DNA of 64,000 bases. It comes from Actinomycetales bacterium (GTDB lineage Bacteria; Actinomycetota; Actinomycetes; S36-B12; UBA5976). The stretch is from contig JAIXQF010000004.1 in NCBI GenBank assembly GCA_027484085.1, forward strand, positions 382,162 to 446,161, in the 5' to 3' direction. The stretch's first letter is position 1. Each line of letters begins with the position of its first letter. Under the pieces are notes generated by a model. That model was not told the DNA's origin. It saw nothing but the letters and a program-made list of their open reading frames with translations, and searched no databases. Positions 1-9,078 of this stretch are shown one piece after another. A program made the position numbers and the translations under genes.

Positions 1-188
1 GTCGCGCACAAGATCAGGGTCGCGCAGATGACACCGAAGAAGTGATTCGTCGCCGACTTGAAGTTTACGAAGAGCAAACTGCACCGCTAACTTCGTTATA
101 TAAATCGCGCGGCATACTTGTGCAAGTCGATGGACTTGGAACTGTTGAAGAAGTCTCTGCGCGAATCTCTGCTGCGTTAAACAGTTAG
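1..188 (+). CDS. adk: adenylate kinase, C-terminal part (5' truncated)
   Basis: An open frame runs in from the left edge (first full codon at 3) and stops with TAG at 186-188. The visible residues (DDTEEVIRRRLEVYEEQT then LYKSRGILVQVDGLGTVEEV) match the C-terminal end of adenylate kinase, including the Arg-rich stretch that contacts phosphates before the last helix. The enzyme interconverts ATP+AMP and 2 ADP in the cytoplasm. The order adk-map-infA is standard for Gram-positive ribosomal clusters and supports the call. The N-terminal P-loop and lid lie outside the window. Confidence 0.9.
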   Translation, partial: RAQDQGRADDTEEVIRRRLEVYEEQTAPLTSLYKSRGILVQVDGLGTVEEVSARISAALNS

Positions 189-197
189 TAGAGCCAA

Positions 198-1028
198 ATG
201 TTTGGTCGCAAAAGTAAATTTGAAATTAAAACGCCTGAGCAATTTCTATTGATGCGTAAAGCCGGACTCGTGGTTGCTGATGTGCTTGCGCGCATGCAAC
301 TTGAAGCTGTTCCTGGTGTGACAACAGCAGACCTTGATCGCATCGCTCGCGAAATGCTGAAATCTGCCGGAGCCGAATCTTCATTTCTAGGTTACTTCGG
401 CTACCCATCAGTGATTTGCGCTTCAGTAAATGAAGAAGTGGTTCATGCAATTCCGAATGCGCGAACTTTAATTGATGGTGACATTTTGTCGGTTGACTTT
501 GGTGCAATCGTCGAAGGCTGGAATGGCGATGCGGCAGTAACAATTGAGATTGGCTCACCAGTTGAAAAACAATCTGCGCTTAGCAAGACAACTGAACTTT
601 CCATGTGGGCAGGGTTATCTAAAGCTGTTGCTGGTAATCGACTTTCAGACATTAGTCACGCAGTAGAAAAAACAATTCGCTCAGCTGGACCGTATGGAAT
701 TTTGGAAGAGTACGGCGGTCACGGCATTGGAACCAAAATGCATATGGATCCGTTAGTTCCTAATTACGGTGAGCCTGGACATGGTCCGGAACTAGTAGTT
801 GGAATGGCGCTTGCTATCGAACCAATGGCAACCCTAGGCAGCCGACATGTCAGAACTTTGGATGACGATTGGACGGTCGTGACTACGGATGGGTCGCGTG
901 CGGCGCATTGGGAACACACTGTTGCGATCACCGAAGAGGGCCCTTGGGTACTAACTGCCCACGATGGTGGGGCTGAGTACTTTGCAGCCAATGGAATCCC
1001 AAGTCCAGCGTCAAAATACGCAGTTTGA
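198..1028 (+). CDS. map: methionine aminopeptidase, type I
   Basis: This 276-residue M24-family metalloenzyme removes the initiator Met from nascent proteins. All five metal ligands are visible: D100 (SVDFGA), D111 (NGDAAVT), H175 (GGHGIGT), E208 (AIEPMAT) and E239 (HWEHTVAIT); the substrate-binding His is H83 in VVHAIPN. The length fits the short single-domain bacterial enzyme without an SH3-type zinc extension. It begins 9 bp after adk, so the two are probably co-transcribed, as in most bacteria. A 174-bp gap with no clear promoter match separates it from infA. Confidence 0.97.
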   Translation: MFGRKSKFEIKTPEQFLLMRKAGLVVADVLARMQLEAVPGVTTADLDRIAREMLKSAGAESSFLGYFGYPSVICASVNEEVVHAIPNARTLIDGDILSVDFGAIVEGWNGDAAVTIEIGSPVEKQSALSKTTELSMWAGLSKAVAGNRLSDISHAVEKTIRSAGPYGILEEYGGHGIGTKMHMDPLVPNYGEPGHGPELVVGMALAIEPMATLGSRHVRTLDDDWTVVTTDGSRAAHWEHTVAITEEGPWVLTAHDGGAEYFAANGIPSPASKYAV

Positions 1029-1202
1029 GCTGGATTTAGACCTCAATTTGGTCTTATTGCCGAGCGAAAATCCAAAAAACCCTTATTTCTATAGGGGGTC
1101 AATCCCAGGATTTCATGTTTTGCAGGGTATTGCCGTAACATCGGACGTCGGTCCTCTTGCAATTCCGTAAGAGAGCCGCTTCCAAGGGAGTACAAGACCT
1201 TT

Positions 1203-1424
1203 ATGGCCAAAAAAGACGGCGCCATCGAAATCGAGGGCACCATCACCGAGGCTCTGCCGAACGCAATGTTCCGCGTAGAACTCGAAAATGGTCACAAAGT
1301 ACTTGCACACATTTCCGGCAAGATGCGTATGCACTACATCCGTATCCTGCCTGATGACAAGGTTGTTGTGGAGCTATCTCCATACGATCTAACCCGTGGA
1401 AGAATTGTCTACCGCTACAAGTGA
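1203..1424 (+). CDS. infA: translation initiation factor IF-1
   Basis: The 73-residue protein is a single S1-like OB fold that binds the ribosomal A site during initiation. It begins [14 protein letters not shown] and ends with [11 protein letters not shown], both typical of IF-1, and the length is exactly that of the family. It heads the infA-rpmJ-rpsM-rpsK-rpsD-rpoA-rplQ series; the stop is 14 bp before the GTG of rpmJ. Confidence 0.98.
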   Translation: MAKKDGAIEIEGTITEALPNAMFRVELENGHKVLAHISGKMRMHYIRILPDDKVVVELSPYDLTRGRIVYRYK

Positions 1425-1438
1425 TCAGGATCTAAAAA

Positions 1439-1552
1439 GTGAAGGTTAATCCCTCAGTTAAGCCAATGTGCGACAAGTGTAAAGTCATTCGTCGTCATGG
1501 TGTAGTCATGGTTATTTGCGAAAACCCACGCCACAAACAGCGTCAGGGATAA
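1439..1552 (+). CDS. rpmJ: 50S ribosomal protein L36
   Basis: A very short frame of 37 codons from GTG 1439 to TAA 1550-1552 encodes the complete L36 protein (starts [20 protein letters not shown]). The zinc ribbon ligands C11, C14, C27 and H32 are all present, so this is the zinc-containing C+ form rather than the zinc-free paralog. The position directly between infA and rpsM is the canonical place for rpmJ. Confidence 0.97.
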   Translation: MKVNPSVKPMCDKCKVIRRHGVVMVICENPRHKQRQG

Positions 1553-1737
1553 GCAGTATTCGATTCGTTTAGCCCCCAAGCTAAACAACAACAAAAGACG
1601 ATCACCCGATCCCGAATGAACGCGTGCGTGAATTCGGAACGACACCCTCAGGTGTGTAAAGGCTGAGGACCTTGTCAGGCGGCAAGGAATGGTGAACGTG
1701 CGAGACCTTTACCACGAAAAGAAATGAGTTACGCCTG
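1553..1737 (+). promoter_or_regulatory. structured leader in front of rpsM (candidate alpha-operon control region)
   Basis: This 185-bp gap is much larger than the others in the cluster and is rich in inverted repeats: a perfect 7-bp hairpin at 1567-1586 (GTTTAGC/GCTAAAC), CCGAAT/ATTCGG at 1612-1637, ACACC-CTCA-GGTGT at 1642-1655, and a CCTTG/CAAGG pair near 1670-1687. In other bacteria S4 represses the rpsM-rpsK-rpsD-rpoA-rplQ operon by binding a structured leader at this location. Such a role here is inference; no known S4 leader fold was matched. Confidence 0.4.
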
Positions 1738-2115
1738 ATGGCACGCCTTGTTGGTGTCGACCTCCCGCGCGAAAAGCGTCTAGAGATCGCCCTTACATAT
1801 ATCTTCGGCATTGGCCGTACCCGCGCGGATGAAATCCTTGCGGCTACCGGCATCAGCCCAGATCTTCGCGTTAAGGACCTAACGGATGAGCAATTGATTC
1901 CGTTACGCGAATACATCGAAGCCAACTTCAAAATTGAAGGTGACCTTCGTCGCGAGGTACAAGCAGATATTCGTCGCAAGATCGAAATCGGTTCGTACCA
2001 AGGAATCCGTCATCGTCGTGGAATGCCTGTCCGTGGACAGCGCACCCACACCAACGCCCGTACCCGTAAAGGTCCGAAGAAGACCGTGGCTGGAAAGAAG
2101 AAAGTCAGTAAGTAA
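1738..2115 (+). CDS. rpsM: 30S ribosomal protein S13
   Basis: The 125-residue protein begins [20 protein letters not shown], has the helix-two-turn-helix segment [16 protein letters not shown], and ends in the basic tail ([18 protein letters not shown]) that contacts P-site tRNA. Length and order are normal. It is followed after 36 bp by rpsK. Confidence 0.98.
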   Translation: MARLVGVDLPREKRLEIALTYIFGIGRTRADEILAATGISPDLRVKDLTDEQLIPLREYIEANFKIEGDLRREVQADIRRKIEIGSYQGIRHRRGMPVRGQRTHTNARTRKGPKKTVAGKKKVSK

Positions 2116-2151
2116 TTACTGACCTCTTCCCAATCGAGAAAAAGGAATCCA

Positions 2152-2559
2152 ATGCCTCCAAAGAAAGCTACTGCGGCCGGTGCAAAGAAAATCCGTCGCA
2201 AGGAAAAGAAGAATGTTGCTGTAGGTCAGGCCTACATCAAGTCGACATTCAACAACACAATCGTTTCAATCACCGATCCATCTGGTGCTGTTATCTCTTG
2301 GTCATCTGCTGGCCAGGTTGGTTTCAAGGGAAGCCGTAAGAGCACACCGTTCGCGGCTCAGATGGCTGCCGAAGCTGCTGCAAAGCGTGCGATGGAACAC
2401 GGTATGAAGAAAGTTGATGTTTTTGTAAAGGGCCCAGGCTCAGGTCGCGAAACCGCGATCCGTTCCCTGCAGGCCTCTGGTCTTGAGGTCGGAACGATCC
2501 AAGACATGACCCCTGTCCCTCATAACGGATGCCGCCCGCCAAAGCGTCGCCGCGTCTGA
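2152..2559 (+). CDS. rpsK: 30S ribosomal protein S11
   Basis: The 135-residue platform protein has the family signature region ([20 protein letters not shown]) and the conserved C-terminus [18 protein letters not shown]. The basic N-terminal tail ([19 protein letters not shown]) is typical of Actinobacteria. The start has an AAAGGA ribosome-binding site about 6 bp upstream. It lies between rpsM and rpsD as in the alpha operon. Confidence 0.98.
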   Translation: MPPKKATAAGAKKIRRKEKKNVAVGQAYIKSTFNNTIVSITDPSGAVISWSSAGQVGFKGSRKSTPFAAQMAAEAAAKRAMEHGMKKVDVFVKGPGSGRETAIRSLQASGLEVGTIQDMTPVPHNGCRPPKRRRV

Positions 2560-2585
2560 TACGAAGAATTTAGGAGACAAAACTC

Positions 2586-3212
2586 ATGGCTCGTTATACC
2601 GGTCCCGATTGCAAGCGTTGCCGTCGCGAAAAAACAAAGTTATTCCTCAAGGGTTCAAAGTGTGAATCACCAAAGTGCCCAATGGAATCCCGTCCTTACC
2701 CTCCAGGCCAGCACGGTCGTGGGCGCGCTAAGGAATCCGAGTACTTATTACAGATGCGTGAAAAGCAGAAGACTGCACGTATTTACGGTGTGCTAGAAAA
2801 GCAGTTCCGCGGATACTACGAAGAAGCTAGCCGTAAGCACGGCAAGACAGGTGAAAACCTACTTCGCATTCTTGAATCACGTCTGGACAATGTTGTGTTC
2901 CGCGCTGGCTTTGCAAAGAGCCGCGACATGGCACGTCAGATTGTTCGTCACGGACATATCGTTGTTAATGGCCAGAAGGTAGACATCCCGTCTTTCCGCG
3001 TCAGCCCGAACGACGTTATTGAAGTTCGTAAGTCATCACTTGAAATGACACCATTCCAAGTTGCTTACGCAGAAATTGGCGAACGTACCGTTCCTGCTTG
3101 GTTGGAAGTTATTCCAGCTGGCATGCGCATCCTGGTTCACTCCCTACCTGCACGTGAGGTCATTGACACTCAGGTACAGGAACAGTTGATCGTCGAACTT
3201 TACTCCAAGTAA
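2586..3212 (+). CDS. rpsD: 30S ribosomal protein S4, zinc-binding form
   Basis: The 208-residue primary assembly protein binds 16S rRNA and in many bacteria represses its own operon. The N-terminus carries four cysteines (C9, C12, C26, C31) forming a zinc knuckle, so it is the C+ type. The S4 RNA-binding domain ([20 protein letters not shown] followed by [14 protein letters not shown]) is intact. GGAGA just upstream supports the ATG at 2586. Together with C+ L36 it adds to the zinc demand of the ribosome. Confidence 0.98.
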   Translation: MARYTGPDCKRCRREKTKLFLKGSKCESPKCPMESRPYPPGQHGRGRAKESEYLLQMREKQKTARIYGVLEKQFRGYYEEASRKHGKTGENLLRILESRLDNVVFRAGFAKSRDMARQIVRHGHIVVNGQKVDIPSFRVSPNDVIEVRKSSLEMTPFQVAYAEIGERTVPAWLEVIPAGMRILVHSLPAREVIDTQVQEQLIVELYSK

Positions 3213-3270
3213 TTAACATCCCCATCAAACAGCGACTTCAAATAGTGGTCGTCGCCGGAAGGAAATAACT

Positions 3271-4392
3271 GTGCTGATCTCAGTCCGCCCAGAACTAAAA
3301 GAAGAAGTACTATCCGAAACACGTTCCCGCTTCGTGCTTGCACCGCTAGAACCAGGTTTTGGTTACACACTTGGTAACTCACTACGTCGCACATTGCTTT
3401 CATCCATTCCAGGTGCAGCAATCACAAGCATCAAGCTTGATGGCGTACTACACGAATTCACCACCATCGAAGGCGTTAAGGAAGACATCACTGAAGTCAT
3501 CCTGAACCTTAAGAACTTGGTTGTGTCTTCACAGTTCGACGAGCCAGTAACTATGTACTTAAAGAAGCAGGGCCCAGGCCCAGTTACAGCTGCTGACATT
3601 GCGCCACCAGCTGGTGTTGAAATCTTCAACCCAGAATTGTTCCTAGCTACCCTTAATGACAAGGGCAAGCTAGACATGGAAATCGTTGTTGAGCAGGGTC
3701 GTGGATACATTTCTGCTGCTAACAACAAGGCAAGCGGTGGCGAAATTGGCCGAATTCCAATCGATTCAATTTACTCACCAGTGCTAAAGGTCACTTACAA
3801 GGTTGAAGCAACACGTGTTGAACAGCGCACTGACTTCGATTCACTTGTAATTGACGTTGAAACCAAGGGTTCAATTGCACCTCGCGATGCGATCGCATCT
3901 GCTGGCGCAACACTTGTTGAATTGTTCGGTCTTGCCCGTGAACTAAACGTTGATGCTGAAGGTATCGAAATCGGTCCATCAGTTACAGATCAGTTCGCAG
4001 CCGAGCAGCTAAGCATGCCGGTTGAAGCACTTGACCTAACTGTTCGTTCATACAACTGCCTAAAGCGCGAAGGAATCCACACCGTTGGAGAACTAATCAC
4101 ACGCTCCGAAGCAGACTTGATGGACATCCGTAACTTTGGCGCCAAGTCAATTGACGAAGTCAAGGACAAGTTGGCCTCAATGGGAATCGCACTTAAGGAT
4201 TCACCTCCAGGATTTGATCCAAGCCAGTACGCATCGGCATTTGACGATGATTACAACGAAGACGAAGAAGAAGTATTTGCACCTGCCGGTTCATATGCGA
4301 CTTTCCAGTCCGAAGCAGCACCTGCTGAAGAATCAGCCGATGATGCAACCGCCGATGATGACCAAAGTTTCGCTGAGGATGAGCAGCTCTAA
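3271..4392 (+). CDS. rpoA: DNA-directed RNA polymerase alpha subunit
   Basis: The 373-residue protein starts with GTG 3271, preceded by AAGGAA. The alpha-NTD (assembly and dimerisation; [15 protein letters not shown]) covers about residues 1-230 and the alpha-CTD (helix-hairpin-helix that binds UP elements and activators; [16 protein letters not shown] and [13 protein letters not shown]) about 245-310. The last about 60 residues are an Asp/Glu/Ala-rich low-complexity tail, longer than the family norm. The tail matches a similar one on the neighbouring L17. Confidence 0.98.
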   Translation: MLISVRPELKEEVLSETRSRFVLAPLEPGFGYTLGNSLRRTLLSSIPGAAITSIKLDGVLHEFTTIEGVKEDITEVILNLKNLVVSSQFDEPVTMYLKKQGPGPVTAADIAPPAGVEIFNPELFLATLNDKGKLDMEIVVEQGRGYISAANNKASGGEIGRIPIDSIYSPVLKVTYKVEATRVEQRTDFDSLVIDVETKGSIAPRDAIASAGATLVELFGLARELNVDAEGIEIGPSVTDQFAAEQLSMPVEALDLTVRSYNCLKREGIHTVGELITRSEADLMDIRNFGAKSIDEVKDKLASMGIALKDSPPGFDPSQYASAFDDDYNEDEEEVFAPAGSYATFQSEAAPAEESADDATADDDQSFAEDEQL

Positions 4393-4432
4393 CGAGCACT
4401 CATTTCCAGTAACGAATTGACAGGAGAGAAAC

Positions 4433-5083
4433 ATGCCACAGCCATCCAAAGGCAAGCGAATGGGCGGAAGCCCATCTCACGAGCGCCTAATCTTGGCTAA
4501 CCTCGCAACTGCGTTGTTCGAGCATGGTCGCATCACAACGACTGAAGCGCGCGCACGTCGTCTGCGTCCAGTTGCAGAGCGATTGATCACAATCTCAAAG
4601 AAGGGCGATCTACATGCCCGTCGTCGAGTTTTGACAGTTATCCGCAACAAGGATGTAGTGCACACACTTTTCGCTGAGATTGGCCCACGCTACGAAAACC
4701 GCGAAGGTGGTTACACCCGCATCGTCAAGATTGGTCCACGTAAGGGCGACAACGCTCCTATGGCAGTGATCGAACTTGTTGAAGCTCTTGACGCAGCTCG
4801 CGCTGCTGAAGGTGTTGCACGTCGTGCAGCCAAGGAAGCCGAATTGGCTGCCGCTGCTAAGGCTGCAGAAGAGGCAAAGGCCGCTAAGGCCGCCGCCGCA
4901 GAAGCACCTGAAGCAGAAGAGATTGCAGCTGAAGATGCTCCATCTGAAACCGTTGTTGATGAGGTAGTGGATTCTGCCGAAGAAGTTGCAGCTGTTGAAG
5001 AAGTTGCAGTAATTGAGGAAGAAGCAGCTTCAGAAGCCGCCACTGACTCAGATGCTTCAGAAGAAAAAACTGACGAAGCGTAA
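4433..5083 (+). CDS. rplQ: 50S ribosomal protein L17 with long acidic C-terminal extension
   Basis: Residues 1-120 are a normal L17 core ([39 protein letters not shown]). Residues about 125-216 form an Ala/Glu-rich extension, first a helical [16 protein letters not shown] stretch and then an acidic tail with Val-Glu-Glu repeats. Extended L17 proteins are known in Actinobacteria, but at 216 residues this one is long. A GGAGAG ribosome-binding site is 8 bp upstream of the ATG. It is followed after 4 bp by truA. Confidence 0.97.
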   Translation: MPQPSKGKRMGGSPSHERLILANLATALFEHGRITTTEARARRLRPVAERLITISKKGDLHARRRVLTVIRNKDVVHTLFAEIGPRYENREGGYTRIVKIGPRKGDNAPMAVIELVEALDAARAAEGVARRAAKEAELAAAAKAAEEAKAAKAAAAEAPEAEEIAAEDAPSETVVDEVVDSAEEVAAVEEVAVIEEEAASEAATDSDASEEKTDEA

Positions 5084-5087
5084 ATAA

Positions 5088-5942
5088 ATGGTTCTATCGA
5101 ATGAGCCCCTCGTTGCTAACGCAGCGCAGGGGCTCATTCGCATTCGCGGCAAAATCGCATACGACGGGAAAGATTTCTCGGGCTGGGGAATGCAACCAGA
5201 TCGTCGGACTGTCCAGGGCGAAATTGAAGCTGCGCTCTCGACACTGCTTCGTGTAGATCGAGTGATTGTTCAGTGTGCCGGACGAACCGATGCTGGAGTG
5301 CATGCCACTGCACAGGTTATCCATTTCGATATTGCTGAAAAAGACGCAATGGAAATGAAGGATCTCACCTACAAAATCAATGCGATACTTCCCGAAGATA
5401 TTTCTATTCAAGAATTGGAAGTAACAACCTCAGATTTTGATGCCAGATTCGCAGCGCTATCGCGAAGTTACGAGTATTTGATTTATCAAGGACAGCGCAA
5501 CCCCTTACTTCGGGATCGTGCGCATAGAAGTTACTTGCCGTTAGATGTTCCGGCCATGAATGAAGCAAGCCAATCCTTAATTGGCCTGCATGACTTCTCG
5601 GCATTCTGCAAAAAGCGCGAAGGCGCCACAACTATTCGAACCTTAAAGAAGTTCGACTGGTCAGAAACACCCGATGGACTAATCAAGGTTGAACTTGAAG
5701 CAGACGCTTTTTGCTATTCAATGGTGCGCGGCTTAATTGGCGCTGTCCTTGCTGTCGGCGAAGGAAAGTTTGATAAAGCTTGGTTAGAAAGTTACTTAGC
5801 CGGCAAGGAACGCGAAGCTCATGTATATGCGGCCCCGGCCTTAGGTCTGACTCTGGTTGACGTTAAGTACCCAGCACCGAGTGAATATGCGAAAAGAATT
5901 TCTGAAACGTTGCAAGCAAGGGATTCAGATGGGGCATCTTGA
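5088..5942 (+). CDS. truA: tRNA pseudouridine(38-40) synthase
   Basis: The 284-residue enzyme isomerises uridines 38-40 in the anticodon arm. The catalytic Asp is D68 in CAGRTDAGVHA, and the fold continues through YDGKDFSGWGMQ, SRSYEYLIY and FCYSMVRGLIGAVLAVG, all family hallmarks. The start is 4 bp after rplQ with no strong ribosome-binding site, suggesting translational coupling. The last 14 bp overlap the preferred start of the next gene. Confidence 0.95.
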   Translation: MVLSNEPLVANAAQGLIRIRGKIAYDGKDFSGWGMQPDRRTVQGEIEAALSTLLRVDRVIVQCAGRTDAGVHATAQVIHFDIAEKDAMEMKDLTYKINAILPEDISIQELEVTTSDFDARFAALSRSYEYLIYQGQRNPLLRDRAHRSYLPLDVPAMNEASQSLIGLHDFSAFCKKREGATTIRTLKKFDWSETPDGLIKVELEADAFCYSMVRGLIGAVLAVGEGKFDKAWLESYLAGKEREAHVYAAPALGLTLVDVKYPAPSEYAKRISETLQARDSDGAS

Positions 5943-7602
5943 TGTCCAGCATGTAACTTACTCACTTCCAGATGGTCGAATCTTGCTACTGGATGTTTCG
6001 TTTCGAGTAGGTGAAGGGGCGATTACCGCCCTCATTGGCGCAAATGGCGCAGGCAAATCAACTTTGATGCGAATGATTGCTGGTGATGAGCAACCACATG
6101 AAGGCAGCATTGCCCGCACTGGCGGCCTTGGCGTAATGCGTCAGTTTGTAGGACATATGACTGATGGCACAGTTCGCGACCTACTGTTGACTGTGGCACC
6201 ACCTGCGATTGCTCAAACGGCAGCTCGAATTGATGCAACCGAGTTAGCGATGCTCGAAGACGACAGCGAAAAGAATCAAATGGCATATGCCCAAGCAATC
6301 GCTGACTGGTCTGACGTTGGTGGATATGACATTGAGGTACTTTGGGATGTGTGCACCATGGCAGCAATTCAATTGCCATTTGATCAAGCACAATATCGAT
6401 CTGCTGGCAGCCTCTCGGGCGGTGAGCAAAAGCGATTAGTTCTTGAAGCACTATTGCGCGGCCCAGAAGAAGTGTTGTTACTTGATGAGCCAGATAACTA
6501 CCTAGATGTACCAGGTAAAAAATGGCTCGAAGATCAATTGAATGAAACTAAGAAGACTGTTCTCTACGTAAGTCACGACCGCGAACTACTGGCGAATACT
6601 GCAAAACAAATTGTTACTTTGGAGTTAGGACACGCTGGCAATTCGGTCTGGATTCATGGCGGAGGATTTGCAAGCCATGGTCAGGCACGCAAAGATCGCT
6701 TCGCTCGGTTGGAAGAGCTTCGTCGTCGCTGGGATGAAGAACATCAAAAGATTAAAGATCTCGTCCAAATGCTTAAAGTAAAAGCGAAATTCAATGATGG
6801 TTTAGCGTCTCGGTATCAAGCTGCCCAAACCCGATTAAAGAAGTTTGAAGAAATCGGTCCACCACAAGAGATTCCAATTGAACAGAACGTGAAGATGCGC
6901 CTCAAAGGCGGCCGTACCGGTAAGCGGGCGGTAGTTTGCGAGCAACTTTCCTTGACGGGTCTAGTTGAACCTTTTGATTTAGAAATCTGGTTTGGTGAAC
7001 GTGTTGGAATTCTTGGCGCAAATGGCTCAGGTAAGAGTCACTTCTTGCGCTTACTTGCTGCTGGCGGATCCGATCCAGAACTAGAGCATCTACCAATCAG
7101 TGATGTAACGATTGATCCTGTTGCTCACACTGGAATTGCCAAACTCGGCGCTCGGATTCGTCCTGGTTGGTTTGCCCAGACCCATCACCACCCAGAATTG
7201 CTTGGCCGCACACTGATTGAAATTTTGCACCGCGGTGACGAACATCGAAGCGGCATGCAGCAAGAGCAATCAGCACGAGCCCTTGATCGTTACGGCTTGG
7301 CTGGCGCAAGTGAGCAAAAGTTTGAATCACTTTCAGGTGGCCAGCAGGCTCGATTCCAGATTTTGTTACTCGAGTTGTCCGGTGCAACTTTGCTGTTGCT
7401 CGATGAGCCAACCGATAACTTAGATCTTGAATCAGCTGAATCCTTAGAACGTGCGCTCGATGCCTTTGAAGGAACGGTTCTTGCCGTGACTCACGACCGC
7501 TGGTTCTCGCGCACAATGGATCGATTCGTAGTTTTCGGCGGGGATTCAACAGTTCGCGAATCAGATGAACCCGTGTGGGACGAGAAACGGGCGAAAAGGT
7601 AA
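5929..7602 (+). CDS. ABC-F family ATPase (translation factor or ribosome-protection type)
   Basis: The 557-residue cytoplasmic protein has two ABC domains and no membrane segments. ABC1 has Walker A GANGAGKST, signature LSGGEQKRL and Walker B LLLDEPDNYLD; ABC2 has GANGSGKSH, LSGGQQARF and LLLLDEPTDNLD. Between them is a charged helical linker (about residues 235-310) of the kind that reaches into the ribosomal E site in EttA or antibiotic-protection ABC-F proteins. ATG 5929 is chosen over an upstream in-frame ATG at 5857 because it overlaps the end of truA by only 14 bp and begins the ABC fold directly. Whether it is housekeeping or protective cannot be told from sequence alone. Confidence 0.9.
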   Translation: MGHLDVQHVTYSLPDGRILLLDVSFRVGEGAITALIGANGAGKSTLMRMIAGDEQPHEGSIARTGGLGVMRQFVGHMTDGTVRDLLLTVAPPAIAQTAARIDATELAMLEDDSEKNQMAYAQAIADWSDVGGYDIEVLWDVCTMAAIQLPFDQAQYRSAGSLSGGEQKRLVLEALLRGPEEVLLLDEPDNYLDVPGKKWLEDQLNETKKTVLYVSHDRELLANTAKQIVTLELGHAGNSVWIHGGGFASHGQARKDRFARLEELRRRWDEEHQKIKDLVQMLKVKAKFNDGLASRYQAAQTRLKKFEEIGPPQEIPIEQNVKMRLKGGRTGKRAVVCEQLSLTGLVEPFDLEIWFGERVGILGANGSGKSHFLRLLAAGGSDPELEHLPISDVTIDPVAHTGIAKLGARIRPGWFAQTHHHPELLGRTLIEILHRGDEHRSGMQQEQSARALDRYGLAGASEQKFESLSGGQQARFQILLLELSGATLLLLDEPTDNLDLESAESLERALDAFEGTVLAVTHDRWFSRTMDRFVVFGGDSTVRESDEPVWDEKRAKR

Positions 7603-7612
7603 TCTGGCAACC

Positions 7613-7903
7613 ATGATTATGGAAACCGCATTCATGGAGATTGTGCCTGGCAAAGAACTTGAGTTTGAACAAGCGATGGAACGGGCGAAAGCCGTAGTTG
7701 CGCAAGCAAAAGGGTTTCAAGTTATTCACGTACATCGCGGCATCGAACAGCCTTCAACATATCTAATTGCAATTGGCTGGGACTCTGTCGAAGATCACAT
7801 GGTTGGGTTTCGCGAGTCAGAGTTGTTTACACAGTGGCGCGGATTAATCGGACCATTCTTTGCAAATCCGCCAGCGGTAACTCACTGGGAATTACAGGCG
7901 TAA
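7613..7903 (+). CDS. ABM-domain (antibiotic biosynthesis monooxygenase-like) small protein
   Basis: About 96 residues with the ferredoxin-like dimeric alpha/beta barrel pattern: a beta-strand METAFMEIVPGKELEFE, the helix EQAMERAKAVVAQAKGF, then QVIHVHRGIEQPSTYLIAIGW. The FFANPPAVTHWEL ending is typical of ABM/DUF4188-like proteins. Members include cofactor-free oxygenases and heme-degrading enzymes, but most are unassigned; no heme-ligand motif is obvious. ATG 7613 lies 10 bp after the ABC-F stop; ATG 7619 is an equal alternative. Confidence 0.7.
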   Translation: MIMETAFMEIVPGKELEFEQAMERAKAVVAQAKGFQVIHVHRGIEQPSTYLIAIGWDSVEDHMVGFRESELFTQWRGLIGPFFANPPAVTHWELQA

Positions 7904-7945
7904 TTACCTGCGGTAAGTACTGGGAATTACAGGCGTAACTACCTG
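7884..7945. repeat. 27-bp direct repeat, two copies
   Basis: Copies at 7884-7910 and 7919-7945 (ACTGGGAATTACAGGCGTAA followed by TTACCTG or CTACCTG) differ at one base and are 35 bp apart start to start. The first copy contains the last codons and stop of the ABM-domain gene; the second lies in the gap before the convergent hydrolase. Each copy also contains a near-palindrome (CAGGCGTAATTACCTG). The pattern is a recent short tandem duplication. Confidence 0.9.
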
Positions 7946-7949
7946 TGAT

Positions 7950-9074
7950 CTATCCAAGTGCATGAGCGATTGCGCGACAGGCATTGTGAGCATCCAGATG
8001 CATCTCTTCGGAGTCTGGATTTGGCCACGATGATTGTTTAGCAACGACAACACCACGAGGACGATCCACATAAAGCATTTGGCCGTGAATTCCGATTCCC
8101 ATAATCACATCTGGATCAAAACCTGGTTTGTAACAGAATGAGCGGTAAACGCCTTTCTCAAAGAAGTCCTTGAAGTCGCCAGTTGCCCATTGTTCAGCGC
8201 TCCCGTTTTCATAAACATCGCGCAAAAACTCCGGATCGATAACACCCATTCCACCATCGCGAATCATCATGCCAAACCGAACTAAGTCACGTGGGATGGC
8301 GGATAGTCCACCAGCTGCTCGGGGAGAACCCTCTCGATCTACTGTGATGTGGGCCGGAGCCTCGGTGCCGATTTTGCTCCAAATGAATTTAGAAAGCGCT
8401 TCGGCATATTGCATTCCACTAGCAGATTCGATTACCCAGCCGACAAGGTCTGTAGTCGGCGACATGTAGCGAAACTTCTGTCCATGCTCACCCTCTTTTT
8501 TGCGGGAGGCGATGAAGTCATGCAAATTTGGGGCGCCAAGGGGAGCGGGATACCAACCCACAGAATGGCGGTAGGCAATGATGTCTGGGCCAGGCGTGTA
8601 GTCCTCTTCGAACTGATAACTAGCAGCCATGTCCAGCAAGTTACGTACGGTTGCATCTCCAAAACCACTGTCAGCAATCTCGGGAACATACTTCGTGACT
8701 AGGTCATCAACGTTGATCATGCCTTCTTGCACTAGCGCACCAACGAGCATCCCAGTGAATGACTTAGTGACGCTGAAAATCAAGTGTGGCTCAACATCAC
8801 GGACTCCAGGAGCTAGCCATTCAAAAACTAGATCCTCACCTTTCACTGCCGTGAAAGAGTCAGTGTTTGATTTTGGTAGGAAATCCAATAACTGAGTAAC
8901 ACCTCTATGTGTTTCAACAGGGATTTCACCAAGTTTTGCATCGACTTTCTGATTTAGCACTCGGGGATTTGCTGCGCAATCAATTTGTGCTGTTGGAATC
9001 AATTCCCGAACATGGCGAAACGACCAAAAGGTGTTTTCGGGAAGTAGCCAGTTATCAAGTGTGGGCCGAGTCAT
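7950..9074 (-). CDS. serine hydrolase, class C beta-lactamase fold
   Basis: The 374-residue protein has the SxxK catalytic motif (FSVTKSFTGM, about residue 100), the Tyr motif in FRYMSPTTDLVGWV, and a C-terminal HGQ in GIGIHGQMLYVD in place of the KTG triad. This combination occurs in the esterase/6-aminohexanoate-dimer-hydrolase-like branch of the beta-lactamase/PBP clan. No signal peptide is visible, so it is probably cytoplasmic. It lies 4 bp downstream of the MFS gene, indicating one transcription unit. The substrate is unknown; antibiotic hydrolysis is possible but not shown. Confidence 0.85.
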   Translation of the reverse strand: MTRPTLDNWLLPENTFWSFRHVRELIPTAQIDCAANPRVLNQKVDAKLGEIPVETHRGVTQLLDFLPKSNTDSFTAVKGEDLVFEWLAPGVRDVEPHLIFSVTKSFTGMLVGALVQEGMINVDDLVTKYVPEIADSGFGDATVRNLLDMAASYQFEEDYTPGPDIIAYRHSVGWYPAPLGAPNLHDFIASRKKEGEHGQKFRYMSPTTDLVGWVIESASGMQYAEALSKFIWSKIGTEAPAHITVDREGSPRAAGGLSAIPRDLVRFGMMIRDGGMGVIDPEFLRDVYENGSAEQWATGDFKDFFEKGVYRSFCYKPGFDPDVIMGIGIHGQMLYVDRPRGVVVAKQSSWPNPDSEEMHLDAHNACRAIAHALG

Positions 9075-9078
9075 GTAT

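Noticed and set aside
4711-5043. Ser/Ala-rich reverse-strand frame antisense to rplQ
   Set aside because: It is a mirror of the low-complexity acidic tail of L17 and has no ribosome-binding site or family match.
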